DNA of 21,749 nt from an uncultured Saprospiraceae bacterium (GCA_938044055.1 CALIQO010000486.1:1-21749); one strand, 5' to 3'; shown: positions 1 through 7,422, numbered from the stretch's first letter. A program made the numbers and translations. The notes: generated by a model from the letters alone, not told the origin.

Positions 1-141
1 AACAGTCTGATCTATTGCCTGTCTGATTTTCTGGGGGATTAGTACGCCATAGTAGTTGGACCCAATGACAAATAAGGTGCCTAATAACAGTCTCCACTTA
101 TATCTAAACAGGTAATGATTTAACTTCCAGAGGTACTTCAA
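1..141 (-). CDS. ABC exporter-like permease/ATPase, N-terminal fragment (runs off left edge)
   Basis: This is an open frame of 47 codons without a stop that continues past the left edge. It begins at a TTG (139-141); no in-frame ATG lies between it and the upstream stop. The peptide starts MKYLWKLNHYLFRYKW, then has a hydrophobic stretch (residues 17-35) and ends LIPQKIRQAIDQTV. That pattern (basic amphipathic leader, 'YKWRLLLG', first transmembrane helix, then 'IP..I..AID') is the usual start of the transmembrane domain of MsbA/MdlB-type ABC exporters, which carry permease and ATPase on one chain. The ATPase motifs would lie outside the window, so the family call rests on this short pattern only. 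The TTG start is inferred. It is codirectional with fbp, 108 bases downstream. Confidence 0.55.
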   Translation of the reverse strand, partial: MKYLWKLNHYLFRYKWRLLLGTLFVIGSNYYGVLIPQKIRQAIDQTV

Positions 142-241
142 TCTACGGTAGGTTGCGCTTATAGAAAACGTAAAACCGTAAATATAAGTTTATACACCGA
201 AGCACATTCTCTTCAGAGCGTTAATTAAATCTCAAAACTCT

Positions 242-271
242 ATATAGTGCTAGACAAGTACGGCACTATAT
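242..271. terminator. Hairpin across the fbp stop codon
   Basis: Arms 242-250 (ATATAGTGC) and 263-271 (GCACTATAT) are perfectly complementary over 9 bp, with a 12-base loop that contains the fbp stop codon. On the + strand the right arm is followed by a short T run (271-275). On the - strand, the direction of fbp transcription, the following sequence is only moderately T-rich. It probably marks the 3' end of the fbp transcript, but its best terminator polarity is opposite to fbp. Confidence 0.45.
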
Positions 272-1257
272 TTTTCTATGAATAGCTTCATTTCATCTAT
301 CATGTCTGGAGAACCGATGACGATTGTTGCTCGCTGGTGGATTTCTTTTACTTCCAATTCTAAAATTCTTTCAAGCTTAGTTGTAATGGCTTTACCTCCT
401 GCCTGTTCTACAATCATAGACATCGGGTTACATTCGTACAGAAGTCGAAGTTTTCCTTGTGGGTACTTCCGCGTATTTGGGTAAAGGTATATACCTCCTT
501 GAAATAGGATTCTGTGGATGTCAGATACCATAGATCCGATATACCTAAGTCTTAAGTTTTTATCAGAACAATGGTCTATAAATCTCCTCATCTCAAGGTC
601 GAATTTTAAGTAATACCCTTGATTAATAGAATAATAGTTCCCACTAGGAGGGATCCTCATGTTCTCATGACTCAAGCAGAATTCCCCTATACTGGGATCT
701 AGAGTGAAGCCATTAACTCCTCTTCCGGTGGTATAGACCAGGATAGTTGAAGTGCCATAAAGCACATAACCAGAAGCTACTAGATCTGTTCCTTTCTGTA
801 CGAAATCTTCTTTAGTAATCTCTCCATCAACAGCAGAAAGTCTTCGGTATATTCCGAAAATTGTCCCTACTGAAACGTTTACATCAATATTAGAAGATCC
901 ATCAAGTGGATCCATTACAACAATGTATTCTGCTGTTTTGGCTTCTTTACTGGGTAGGGATATGAAATTTTCTAATTCCTCTGATGCAATTCCGCAACAT
1001 TCTCCAGAATATGATAAGCACTCTATCATCTTCTCATTGGCATAAATGTCGAGTTTCTGGACTTCATCACCGCTGTTGTTGGTAGTGCCACCGTCTTTTC
1101 CTAATATATTACTCAGGCCCGCTTTATTGACTTCTCTGTTAACAATTTTAGCAGCAATACCTATATCTCTGAGGATCCGGCTCAATTGTCCAGTAGCATC
1201 GCTATATTTTTTTTCAGACGTAAGAATGAACTCGTCTAAGGTAGTAATTTTACTCAT
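250..1257 (-). CDS. fbp: Class I fructose-1,6-bisphosphatase
   Basis: It hydrolyses fructose-1,6-bisphosphate to fructose-6-phosphate, the committed gluconeogenic step, in the cytoplasm. The 335-residue product has the usual length for class I FBPase. The metal-binding motif DPLDGSSN is at residues 116-123. The active-site signature KLRLLYECNP is at 269-278, with the metal-ligand Glu at 275. The sugar-phosphate region YPNTRKYPQGK precedes it. I chose the ATG at 1255-1257. The frame could extend to a TTG at 1285-1287, but that would overlap a good -7 promoter element (1285-1292), and the extra residues do not look like FBPase. Its 3' end lies in a hairpin at 242-271. It is divergent from the OmpA-type gene at 1479, with a 221-base gap. 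Confidence 0.96.
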   Translation of the reverse strand: MSKITTLDEFILTSEKKYSDATGQLSRILRDIGIAAKIVNREVNKAGLSNILGKDGGTTNNSGDEVQKLDIYANEKMIECLSYSGECCGIASEELENFISLPSKEAKTAEYIVVMDPLDGSSNIDVNVSVGTIFGIYRRLSAVDGEITKEDFVQKGTDLVASGYVLYGTSTILVYTTGRGVNGFTLDPSIGEFCLSHENMRIPPSGNYYSINQGYYLKFDLEMRRFIDHCSDKNLRLRYIGSMVSDIHRILFQGGIYLYPNTRKYPQGKLRLLYECNPMSMIVEQAGGKAITTKLERILELEVKEIHQRATIVIGSPDMIDEMKLFIEKYSAVLV

Positions 1258-1284
1258 AATAGAAGTTGAATTGGTTAGGTGACA

Positions 1285-1292
1285 CAAAGATA
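1285..1292 (-). promoter_or_regulatory. Candidate -7 element of the fbp promoter
   Basis: On the - strand this reads TATCTTTG, an exact match to the Bacteroidota -7 consensus TAnnTTTG, 27 bases upstream of the fbp ATG. I see no clear -33 TTG at the expected distance, so the call is tentative. It supports the 1257 start over the upstream TTG. The rest of 1258-1478 holds nothing else I can identify. Confidence 0.4.
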
Positions 1293-1478
1293 ACGAAACT
1301 CCGTGTGTTGTGTGACTTTACCCCAGTTAGATAGTCTTAATTCTTGTAAATAGAGTCTCAGCATGGTAATAATTTTATAGAATGGTGTAGAATTAGAACA
1401 AAATTTTACTCTGTTCCCCATAAATATCATATTTTCAGACTCAATAGAACAATTTATTAATTTAAAACCAACTAATAC

Positions 1479-2303
1479 ATGAGAGCATTTTTAATTGCTT
1501 TATTTGTTTTTCTTTGGTTCTTACTTGGTTACTTTATGTGGCAATGTCACGACTATAAGTGTCATGCCGATGACGGCGGAGAAGTAAAAGTAGAAGAGAA
1601 AGTATCTACACCCATTGGGGCTGTAGAAGAAAAATACGGACCTCTTACTTTTAATTATTCGGATGGTAAAGCAGTAACCGGTGAAGGCTGGGAAGAATAT
1701 AAAGCGTCACTCACGGAAAACTGGAAAGACGGAGAATTTCTCGAGATTACAGGATTGTATCGCAGTGACGAAACGAATAGTTCAACCTTTGAAAACCTAG
1801 GTTTAGCTCGGGCAAATGAGAGCAAATCTCTATTCTCACCCCCTGTTCCAGACGATAAAATTATGTTGAAGTCAAAATTAGTTGATGACAATGTGAATCA
1901 AGACAGAAGATTTGCGTCAGCAGATATCAGAAGATATGTTGTAAGTGATGCCATCGATGAATCTATTCCGGATAGGACCATTATCAGGTTCCCGTTTAAT
2001 TCAACAGATAAACTTAACGACAGTAGCGTAGAAACCTATCTCGATAAAGTAGCTGAAAGGGTTAAGAAATCAGGCGAAAGAGTTAGCTTGACAGGACATA
2101 CTGATAACGTAGATTCTAATGCCTTCAATAATGCTCTCGGCCAGCGTAGGGCAGATATCATTAAACGGTACTTGATTTCGAAAGGAGTTGCTGCTAATAA
2201 GATAATTGCACAATCTAAAGGAGAATCTTCTCCTATTGCAAGCAATGATTCTTCACAAGGTAGAGCTCAGAATAGAAGGACCGAATTACAAATTATTAAA
2301 TAG
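1479..2303 (+). CDS. Membrane-anchored OmpA-family (peptidoglycan-binding) protein
   Basis: The product is 274 residues. Residues 3-22 form one hydrophobic helix after Met-Arg. An acidic segment follows, so by the positive-inside rule the rest should be periplasmic. Residues ~52-120 form a small module (GPLTFNYSDGKAV..., ...LEITGLYRSDE...) of a kind I cannot name. The C-terminal ~105 residues are an OmpA/MotB domain: a PFNSTD-type first strand, TGHTDNVDS, the NNALGQRRA helix (the motif with the diaminopimelate-binding Arg), and a final RAQNRRTELQI. There is no beta-barrel, so it is an inner-membrane peptidoglycan tether rather than a porin. It probably forms an operon with the HhH gene 15 bases downstream. 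No Shine-Dalgarno site is visible. Confidence 0.88.
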   Translation: MRAFLIALFVFLWFLLGYFMWQCHDYKCHADDGGEVKVEEKVSTPIGAVEEKYGPLTFNYSDGKAVTGEGWEEYKASLTENWKDGEFLEITGLYRSDETNSSTFENLGLARANESKSLFSPPVPDDKIMLKSKLVDDNVNQDRRFASADIRRYVVSDAIDESIPDRTIIRFPFNSTDKLNDSSVETYLDKVAERVKKSGERVSLTGHTDNVDSNAFNNALGQRRADIIKRYLISKGVAANKIIAQSKGESSPIASNDSSQGRAQNRRTELQIIK

Positions 2304-2318
2304 AAAAAATCAACACTG

Positions 2319-3470
2319 ATGAATAATATATTAATGACATATTGTGATTTTCCCTGGTGGTTAGCTTGGCTATTGCCGTTTTTACTAGGACTGCTTATCG
2401 GGTGGTTATTATGGGGAAGATTTAAAGCCATGGTTGCAGATCTTGAAAGTAAAATCCGTGGACTAAATAAGAAGATAGCAGATCTAGAATCTGATCTTGC
2501 GGCTTGTAGAAGTAAGAGAGCAGAAGCGGATAGCGATCTTGCTCTTGCTAGAGGAAGGGTTAAAGAATTAGAAGCAGAAGCTCAGGCTGCCGCTGAATTA
2601 AGAGCAAAGGCTGAAGCTGCTAATAATGCTGATGCAACCGCAAGAGCTGCCCGTGAAGCACAAGCTGCCGCTGATGCAAAGGCTGCTGCTGATGCCAAAG
2701 CTGCACAAGCTGCCGCTGATGCGAAGGCTGCTGCTGATGCCAAAGCTGCACAAGCGGCCGCTGAAGCACAAGCCGCTGCAAACTTGAATACACCTAATGT
2801 AGACATGTCTGCCGCTGTATCTGGATTCGCAGGATCAACTGCTAGTACTCCACCTCCACCTCCTGCGCCTAAAGCAGATATGTATGCTGCGCTGAAGGAA
2901 GATAACTTACAAGTTGTAGAGGGAATAGGACCTAAAATGGAATCCGTGTTGAAAGACAATGGCGTACACACATGGGGATCACTAGGAAGAAAATCTAAAG
3001 GAGAACTCGATGGAATCTTAGGTAGATACGGTGATAAGTATAGAATCATTGATCCTTCGAGCTGGGCGTCTCAAGCATCCCTTGCTGATCAAGGAAAATG
3101 GGATGACTTAATTGCCATGCAGAAGAACCTTAATTCTGGAAGATCCGATATAGCAACAGGTCCTACAGATTCCAAGGTTGAGAAGATGCTGATAAAACTA
3201 GGTGTACTCAAGAGATGGAAGCAAGATGATCTTAAAGCAGTAGAAGGCATAGGCCCTAAGATTGAGCAGTTATGCCACAATGGTGGAATCAAGACCTGGA
3301 GAGATCTATCGCAGACCTCTGTAGAAAGATTGCAACAATTGTTGGATGCCGCTGGATCTAGGTATAAACTTGCAGATCCTGGTACATGGCCTAAACAGGC
3401 AGGAATGGCCGCTGACGGATTATGGGATGAGTTAACTGCATACCAAGACGAATTGCAGGGAGGAAAATAA
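2319..3470 (+). CDS. Membrane protein with coiled coil, Ala-rich linker and two HhH modules
   Basis: The product is 383 residues. A Trp-rich transmembrane helix spans ~12-33 and is followed by a basic stretch (GRFKAMVADLESKIRGLNKK), which suggests a cytoplasmic C-terminus. A charged coiled coil covers ~38-100, then an Ala/Lys/Gln helix made of 15-residue repeats (~105-155), then a Pro-rich linker (177-184). Two homologous modules follow, at ~194-272 and ~303-378. Each begins with a helix-hairpin-helix core (VVEGIGPKMESVLKDNG; AVEGIGPKIEQLCHNGG), then (K/T)TWG/RDL, and a C-terminal W..L..Y/MQ..L helix. HhH folds usually contact DNA, but in this family (HhH/DUF4332-like) the function is unknown. 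It is the second gene of the OmpA unit and ends at the terminator 3490-3526. An alternative ATG lies 5 codons in (2334). Confidence 0.85.
   Translation: MNNILMTYCDFPWWLAWLLPFLLGLLIGWLLWGRFKAMVADLESKIRGLNKKIADLESDLAACRSKRAEADSDLALARGRVKELEAEAQAAAELRAKAEAANNADATARAAREAQAAADAKAAADAKAAQAAADAKAAADAKAAQAAAEAQAAANLNTPNVDMSAAVSGFAGSTASTPPPPPAPKADMYAALKEDNLQVVEGIGPKMESVLKDNGVHTWGSLGRKSKGELDGILGRYGDKYRIIDPSSWASQASLADQGKWDDLIAMQKNLNSGRSDIATGPTDSKVEKMLIKLGVLKRWKQDDLKAVEGIGPKIEQLCHNGGIKTWRDLSQTSVERLQQLLDAAGSRYKLADPGTWPKQAGMAADGLWDELTAYQDELQGGK
2658..2769 (+). repeat. 45-bp in-frame tandem repeat coding for the Ala-rich helix
   Basis: Units 2658-2702 and 2703-2747 differ at a single base (gcaaag versus gcgaag). 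A third, degenerate and truncated copy starts at 2748. Each 45-base unit codes 15 residues (AQAAADAKAAADAKA), itself a doubled ADAKAA motif. The length is a multiple of three, so copy-number change keeps the frame open. Confidence 0.9.
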
Positions 3471-3489
3471 ATATTCCTTCATTGAAATA

Positions 3490-3526
3490 AAAAAAGGAGC
3501 TGTCTCAGATGGCTCCTTTTTTATTT
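3490..3526. terminator. Bidirectional Rho-independent terminator between the HhH gene and hpd
   Basis: Arms 3490-3500 (AAAAAAGGAGC) and 3512-3522 (GCTCCTTTTTT) pair over 11 bp around an 11-base loop. The A-tract on one side and T-tract on the other make it work for both converging genes: the HhH gene ends 20 bases before it and hpd ends about 50 bases beyond. Confidence 0.85.
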
Positions 3527-3574
3527 TATATTGTTGTAGTTTCTTCTACAGAAATTGAAGTAACTCTGTTAAAT

Positions 3575-4678
3575 CTAGGTAAGTGTTCCTCGCAGTTCTT
3601 GCTCTCTTTCTATAGCCTCGAAGAGGGCTCTGAAATTCCCCTTACCGAATGAAGTTGCTCCTTTTCTCTGTATGATTTCGAAAAATAGGGTAGGTCGAGA
3701 GCCTATAGGTTTCGTAAATATCTGAAGCAAGTATCCTTCATCATCTCGATCAACCAAAATGCCGAGTTTTTTTAATTCTTGAATATCCTCGTCGATTACA
3801 CCCACGCGCTGTTTCAGGTGATCATAGTATGTATCAGGTACCATCAGAAACTCTATCCCACGATCTTGTAGTTGTGAGATGGTTTCTACAATATCATCTG
3901 TCGCAACAGCTATGTGCTGGACGCCTGGTCCATCATGAAAATGAAGGTATTCTTCTACTTGTGATTTTTTCTTTCCTTCTGCAGGTTCATTGATAGGAAA
4001 TTTTATTCTTCCGTTTCCATTAGACATAACCTTACTCATCAAGGCTGTATATTCTGTTGATATATCTTTATCATCAAAAGAAATGATCTGTTTAAAACCC
4101 ATAACCTCTTCGTAGAAAGAAGTCCATGTATTCATTTCGTTCCATCCTACATTGCCGACCATATGATCGATGTGGCGCAGTCCTACAGGAGTGGATTGTA
4201 TTGGTGGATTCCATGGTTGATACCCAGGAAGAAATATTCCATTATAATTCCTACGCTCTATGAATATGTGGACAGTCTCTCCATACGTATGAATACCCGC
4301 TTGCACAACATGACCATGCTTGTCTTCTGTTCTGGTAGGCTCTGAGAAAGAAATAGCTCCTCTTGACAAGGTGCCATCGTAGGCTGCTTGTGTGTCCGGA
4401 ACTCTTAAAGCTATTGCCTTGACACTATCTCCGTGTCTAGAAATATGATCGCCTATAACATGATGAGGTGTCAGGGGAGAGGTGAGAACCAACCTTACTT
4501 TATCCTGACTAATAACATAGCTTTCTTTATCTGTCCACCCTGTTTCAAGTCCTCCATAAGCAAGTGGAGAGAAGCCCATTGTAAGTATATAGAAGTAAGC
4601 TGCTTGCTTAGCATTACTGACATAAAGTTCTACATAATCCGTTCCTTCTATCGGTAGTATATCTATTTCGTTGTGCAT
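3575..4678 (-). CDS. hpd: 4-hydroxyphenylpyruvate dioxygenase
   Basis: It converts 4-hydroxyphenylpyruvate to homogentisate with O2 and Fe(II), the second step of tyrosine degradation, in the cytoplasm. At 367 residues it matches the family length. It has two vicinal-oxygen-chelate halves. The N-terminal half begins GTDYVELYVSNAKQAAYFY (residues 12-30). The C-terminal half carries the iron ligands: His172 in RHIDHMVGNV, His255 in GVQHIAVATDD and Glu334 in LFFEIIQRKG. The C-terminal GNFRALFEAIEREQ helix is typical. ATG at 4676-4678 is the start; no Shine-Dalgarno site precedes it, although one precedes a 5-codon mini-ORF upstream. It is divergent from an Lrp-type regulator. No other homogentisate-pathway gene is in the window. 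Confidence 0.96.
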   Translation of the reverse strand: MHNEIDILPIEGTDYVELYVSNAKQAAYFYILTMGFSPLAYGGLETGWTDKESYVISQDKVRLVLTSPLTPHHVIGDHISRHGDSVKAIALRVPDTQAAYDGTLSRGAISFSEPTRTEDKHGHVVQAGIHTYGETVHIFIERRNYNGIFLPGYQPWNPPIQSTPVGLRHIDHMVGNVGWNEMNTWTSFYEEVMGFKQIISFDDKDISTEYTALMSKVMSNGNGRIKFPINEPAEGKKKSQVEEYLHFHDGPGVQHIAVATDDIVETISQLQDRGIEFLMVPDTYYDHLKQRVGVIDEDIQELKKLGILVDRDDEGYLLQIFTKPIGSRPTLFFEIIQRKGATSFGKGNFRALFEAIEREQELRGTLT

Positions 4679-4689
4679 GGTAATATATA

Positions 4690-4707
4690 TTAAACTTGTA
4701 AAGACAT
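4690..4707 (-). other. Possible 5-codon leader ORF upstream of hpd
   Basis: On the - strand an ATG at 4705-4707 opens MSLQV followed by TAA, 11 bases before the hpd ATG and in a different frame. A strong AAGGAGA lies at 4713-4719, 5 bases before it. Shine-Dalgarno sites are rare in this phylum and the real hpd start has none. Translation is not demonstrated. If transcription starts close to 4715, part of that site would be missing from the mRNA. Confidence 0.25.
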
Positions 4708-4719
4708 AATATTCTCCTT

Positions 4720-4745
4720 CAAAAATATAGATATATAGAAAACAA
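4720..4745 (-). promoter_or_regulatory. Candidate hpd promoter (TTG / TATTTTTG)
   Basis: On the - strand, TATTTTTG (4720-4727) fits the -7 consensus TAnnTTTG exactly, and a TTG (4743-4745) lies 15 bases further upstream. That spacing is shorter than usual, so the -33 assignment is weak. It would give an hpd leader of about 35-40 bases. Confidence 0.4.
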
Positions 4746-4780
4746 TACCATTATTTATATAATTATAGAAAATAAAACTA
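4734..4780. promoter_or_regulatory. Paired direct repeat, candidate operator between hpd and the Lrp-type gene
   Basis: TATAGAAAA occurs exactly at 4734-4742 and 4764-4772. The match continues to 14 of 17 bases (TATAGAAAAcAAtACcA at 4734-4750; TATAGAAAAtAAaACtA at 4764-4780). The copies are exactly 30 bases apart, about three helical turns. The first lies between the candidate -33 and -7 elements of hpd. Lrp/AsnC proteins often bind AT-rich, helically phased sites, so this is a plausible operator, but the low GC makes chance similarity possible. Confidence 0.35.
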
Positions 4781-4851
4781 AATAATTTTTATATTAAAGT
4801 ATATTATTCTTAATACATGCACTGTAACGACAATTTTTAGAATATCTATCT

Positions 4852-5313
4852 ATGCTTATCGACCCTATTGATACTAAGATCCTTACCATGCTGCAAGAAG
4901 ACAGCAGAATGACAATAAAGGAAATGGCAAGTCATCTATCTATATCAGCAACTCCTGTCTATGAGCGGATAAAAAAGATGGAGAGAGCAGGAATTATACA
5001 TAGATACGGAGCCGTTATCGATCCTATAAAATTAGGTTTAAAACTGACCGCATTTATCCACGTTTCTCTTAATGCCCATAGTAAGGAAATGGTAGAGACA
5101 TTTATGTCTAGTGTGCTCAGTTTTGATGAAGTAATGGAATGCTATCATGTATCTGGGAGGTATGACTTCCTGGTTAAGGTATTGACTCATGATATGGAAT
5201 CCTACCATTCCTTTATACTTAATAAGCTATCTGTAGTTGCTAACCTGGGGAAAATTGAAAGTCAGTTTGCCTTATCATCCAGAAGCTCTACTGTAATAAG
5301 TCCAAAGATGTAG
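4852..5313 (+). CDS. Lrp/AsnC-family transcriptional regulator
   Basis: The product is 153 residues, the normal size. The N-terminal winged HTH (residues ~1-60) contains D-x-x-D-T-K-I-L-x-M-L-Q-x-D-S-R and the recognition region LSISATPVYERIKKMERAGII. The C-terminal RAM effector domain (~66-145) contains ECYHVSGRYDFLVKVLTHDMESYHSFI, the conserved G-x-x-D-(F/Y)-L core. It is divergent from hpd across 173 very AT-rich bases. Such an arrangement commonly means that the regulator controls hpd in response to an aromatic amino acid or derivative; the ligand cannot be read from the sequence. Its stop lies 9 bases from the converging vWA gene. Confidence 0.93.
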   Translation: MLIDPIDTKILTMLQEDSRMTIKEMASHLSISATPVYERIKKMERAGIIHRYGAVIDPIKLGLKLTAFIHVSLNAHSKEMVETFMSSVLSFDEVMECYHVSGRYDFLVKVLTHDMESYHSFILNKLSVVANLGKIESQFALSSRSSTVISPKM

Positions 5314-5322
5314 TTCTATTTT

Positions 5323-7422
5323 CTAATAGGAACCATAATATCTCCTCAAGATCCATTCTACAGCAAGGGCTAAAAATAATAAAGCGAATAGCCACTTGTT
5401 ATCCATCAGCATGCTTGTCTTAACGGAATTGTAGATGACAGGTTTTATATCTTCTCTAAGGAGGATTTCATCAGCTAGATTATCGATGTTTTCTTTATAA
5501 AATAATTTGCCATTGGATTGCGAAGATAGATTCTCCAGTACATAATGCTTAGCGGAAAGCTCGTAGGATTCTAACTGAATCTCTTGTATTGAAAACTTGC
5601 CTTGATCAGAAAGGCTCTTAGCATTACTGCTTGTTGTCGCCTTATATGTGTAATTGCCAGGAGGTAATTTTCCGAGGTCAGAACCATAGTAATCCCCTTT
5701 TCGAGACATTACATACTTGAATTCATTCCCTTCTTGTGAGTAGACAGAAAGGTTAACTTCAGGATCGGTGATTAACTCATAGTTGTCGTTATACAATTGT
5801 GCATTAATCGTTATGGCTTCATTCTCTCTGTACAAGTTCTTAGTGGGTGTACAGATGAATTTTCTGTTGTCCTTTTTATTAGAAATAAACTGAATAGACT
5901 TATTGACTACTTCAGAGATGATGTCATAGTTGTCATGCTGTAGGAAATCGTATAGCCTCCATTTCCATATACCTTCTCCTATCCAGACGCCTGTTTTAAC
6001 ACCGGACTGCTCTTGGAAAGACAACAGCGGATAACCTGTCTCTATTTTTTTAATCGATTGGTAAAGCAAGTTGTCAGCTGTGGCAACCGCTCTATACTCA
6101 CCGAATGGAGCCAGAAGGGGAGGAAAAGTAGGCAGAGCATTTTTTAATGCATCACTTGTAGTAAATTTAGAAAACCCAGAGCCAAGATAAGGAATGACTT
6201 CTTCAAGCGTCTGGCCATTACCTCTGTAACCGATTACTTCTTGAGATTGATTAAATCTTCTAGGTTCTGTCTGACTTCCTACAATATATAGAAGAGGAAT
6301 TCTCAACTCTTTAGCGGAAGCGACAAGATTATCTATGCGGTTCGTTCTGCTTGGTAGATTATGGAGAATAACTTGATTATACGCACTTAAATCATAGTTG
6401 TCATCGGCCAGTTTGACCGTAGATTCATAGTTTTTATTACTGCTTATTATCTGAGCAAGTGCAGCGAGATCTGGATGAGGCGCATTACCTAGAATAAGGA
6501 TCTGCTGTCTCGCATCAAGAACTTGGACAAAAATGTCTTTGTAATTATTGGCTCTAGATATTTCATCTGCAATGGGGTTGATAGATATGCGATATCTGTT
6601 TACACCTGGAACATTGGCATCGACGATAAACTCTTCTGTACTAAAGTAGTCATCGTTGTCTATGGATATGGGCTTTTTTTCAAGAGAACTGACATTTCCA
6701 TCTTCTACTTTCGATATGGTTACTGTAGATCTTTTGCCTTGAGCATTCTGAGCTATAAGATCGGTCTGGATAGAAAACTTATCACCTAGGTATACAATCT
6801 TATTAGCAAGGACATTTTTAACGGATATATCTCTGTATGATGTTGTATCTCCTAGGGCAACCGTATATATAGGCGCAAGGATTTTACTGGATTTATATAT
6901 AGGGTTCTGACCTTCATTGTATATGCCATCTGATGAAAAGACAACTGCTCCTAGGTTCTGGTCGGCATAATTGTCTTGGATGTAAGTCATGGCTGACGAT
7001 AGATTAGAAATCTGCCCGTCGATACTATCAGATAATCCTTGCGTTATGTCATCTGAAAATGAAAAAGTTGCAACTTCATACTTTTCTTTCAGTTTTTCAG
7101 ATAACGCATTTAAAGACTCATGATAACCAGTCGCTTCTTCTGCTGTCATTCCATGCAGTGTAGAAGATGAAACATCTTTAGCTACTACAACAATAGGTTT
7201 CTGAGTGTTTTCCTTAGTGTTTTTAACCAATGGTGCTAGGAGGAAAAAGCACAAGCCACTAACAGCAATAAATCGTAAGATTGCGAGTACCGGCGTAAGC
7301 CATTTCGCTTGATCAGAAAATCTCTGATCTCTGAAATATAGGAGTCCACTTACTGCTATTCCTACTAGAATGCATAAGATTAGAAACCAACTTGGATATT
7401 GTATAGTAATGTTTTGTAGCAC
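5323..7422 (-). CDS. Membrane-anchored von Willebrand factor A-domain protein
   Basis: The product is about 699 residues. Two N-terminal transmembrane helices (~12-30 and ~45-64 from the GTG) frame a short basic loop. A vWA domain follows: VVVAKDVSSS carries the MIDAS D-x-S-x-S, and VVFSSDGIYNEG carries a later MIDAS Asp. After it come a long beta-rich part (YRISINP..., then LILGNAPHPDLAAL, which starts a GATase-like segment) and a last helix near the C-terminus (LFALLFLALAVEWILRRYY). This layout resembles Bat-like/DUF7408-type periplasmic vWA proteins, but no MoxR ATPase or other Bat genes are nearby. I preferred the GTG at 7420-7422 (MLQNITIQYPSWF) because related proteins start close to that motif. 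A TTG at 7441-7443 would add 7 residues. Function unknown. Confidence 0.8.
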   Translation of the reverse strand: MLQNITIQYPSWFLILCILVGIAVSGLLYFRDQRFSDQAKWLTPVLAILRFIAVSGLCFFLLAPLVKNTKENTQKPIVVVAKDVSSSTLHGMTAEEATGYHESLNALSEKLKEKYEVATFSFSDDITQGLSDSIDGQISNLSSAMTYIQDNYADQNLGAVVFSSDGIYNEGQNPIYKSSKILAPIYTVALGDTTSYRDISVKNVLANKIVYLGDKFSIQTDLIAQNAQGKRSTVTISKVEDGNVSSLEKKPISIDNDDYFSTEEFIVDANVPGVNRYRISINPIADEISRANNYKDIFVQVLDARQQILILGNAPHPDLAALAQIISSNKNYESTVKLADDNYDLSAYNQVILHNLPSRTNRIDNLVASAKELRIPLLYIVGSQTEPRRFNQSQEVIGYRGNGQTLEEVIPYLGSGFSKFTTSDALKNALPTFPPLLAPFGEYRAVATADNLLYQSIKKIETGYPLLSFQEQSGVKTGVWIGEGIWKWRLYDFLQHDNYDIISEVVNKSIQFISNKKDNRKFICTPTKNLYRENEAITINAQLYNDNYELITDPEVNLSVYSQEGNEFKYVMSRKGDYYGSDLGKLPPGNYTYKATTSSNAKSLSDQGKFSIQEIQLESYELSAKHYVLENLSSQSNGKLFYKENIDNLADEILLREDIKPVIYNSVKTSMLMDNKWLFALLFLALAVEWILRRYYGSY

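Noticed and set aside
1258..1287. N-terminal extension of fbp to a TTG
   Set aside because: The added residues do not look like FBPase, and the TTG overlaps a -7 promoter element. ATG at 1257 gives a normal start.
2582..3049. 155-codon frame antisense to the HhH gene, Ala/Ser-rich
   Set aside because: It arises from repetitive GCT/GCA codons read on the other strand. It has no start signal or family resemblance.
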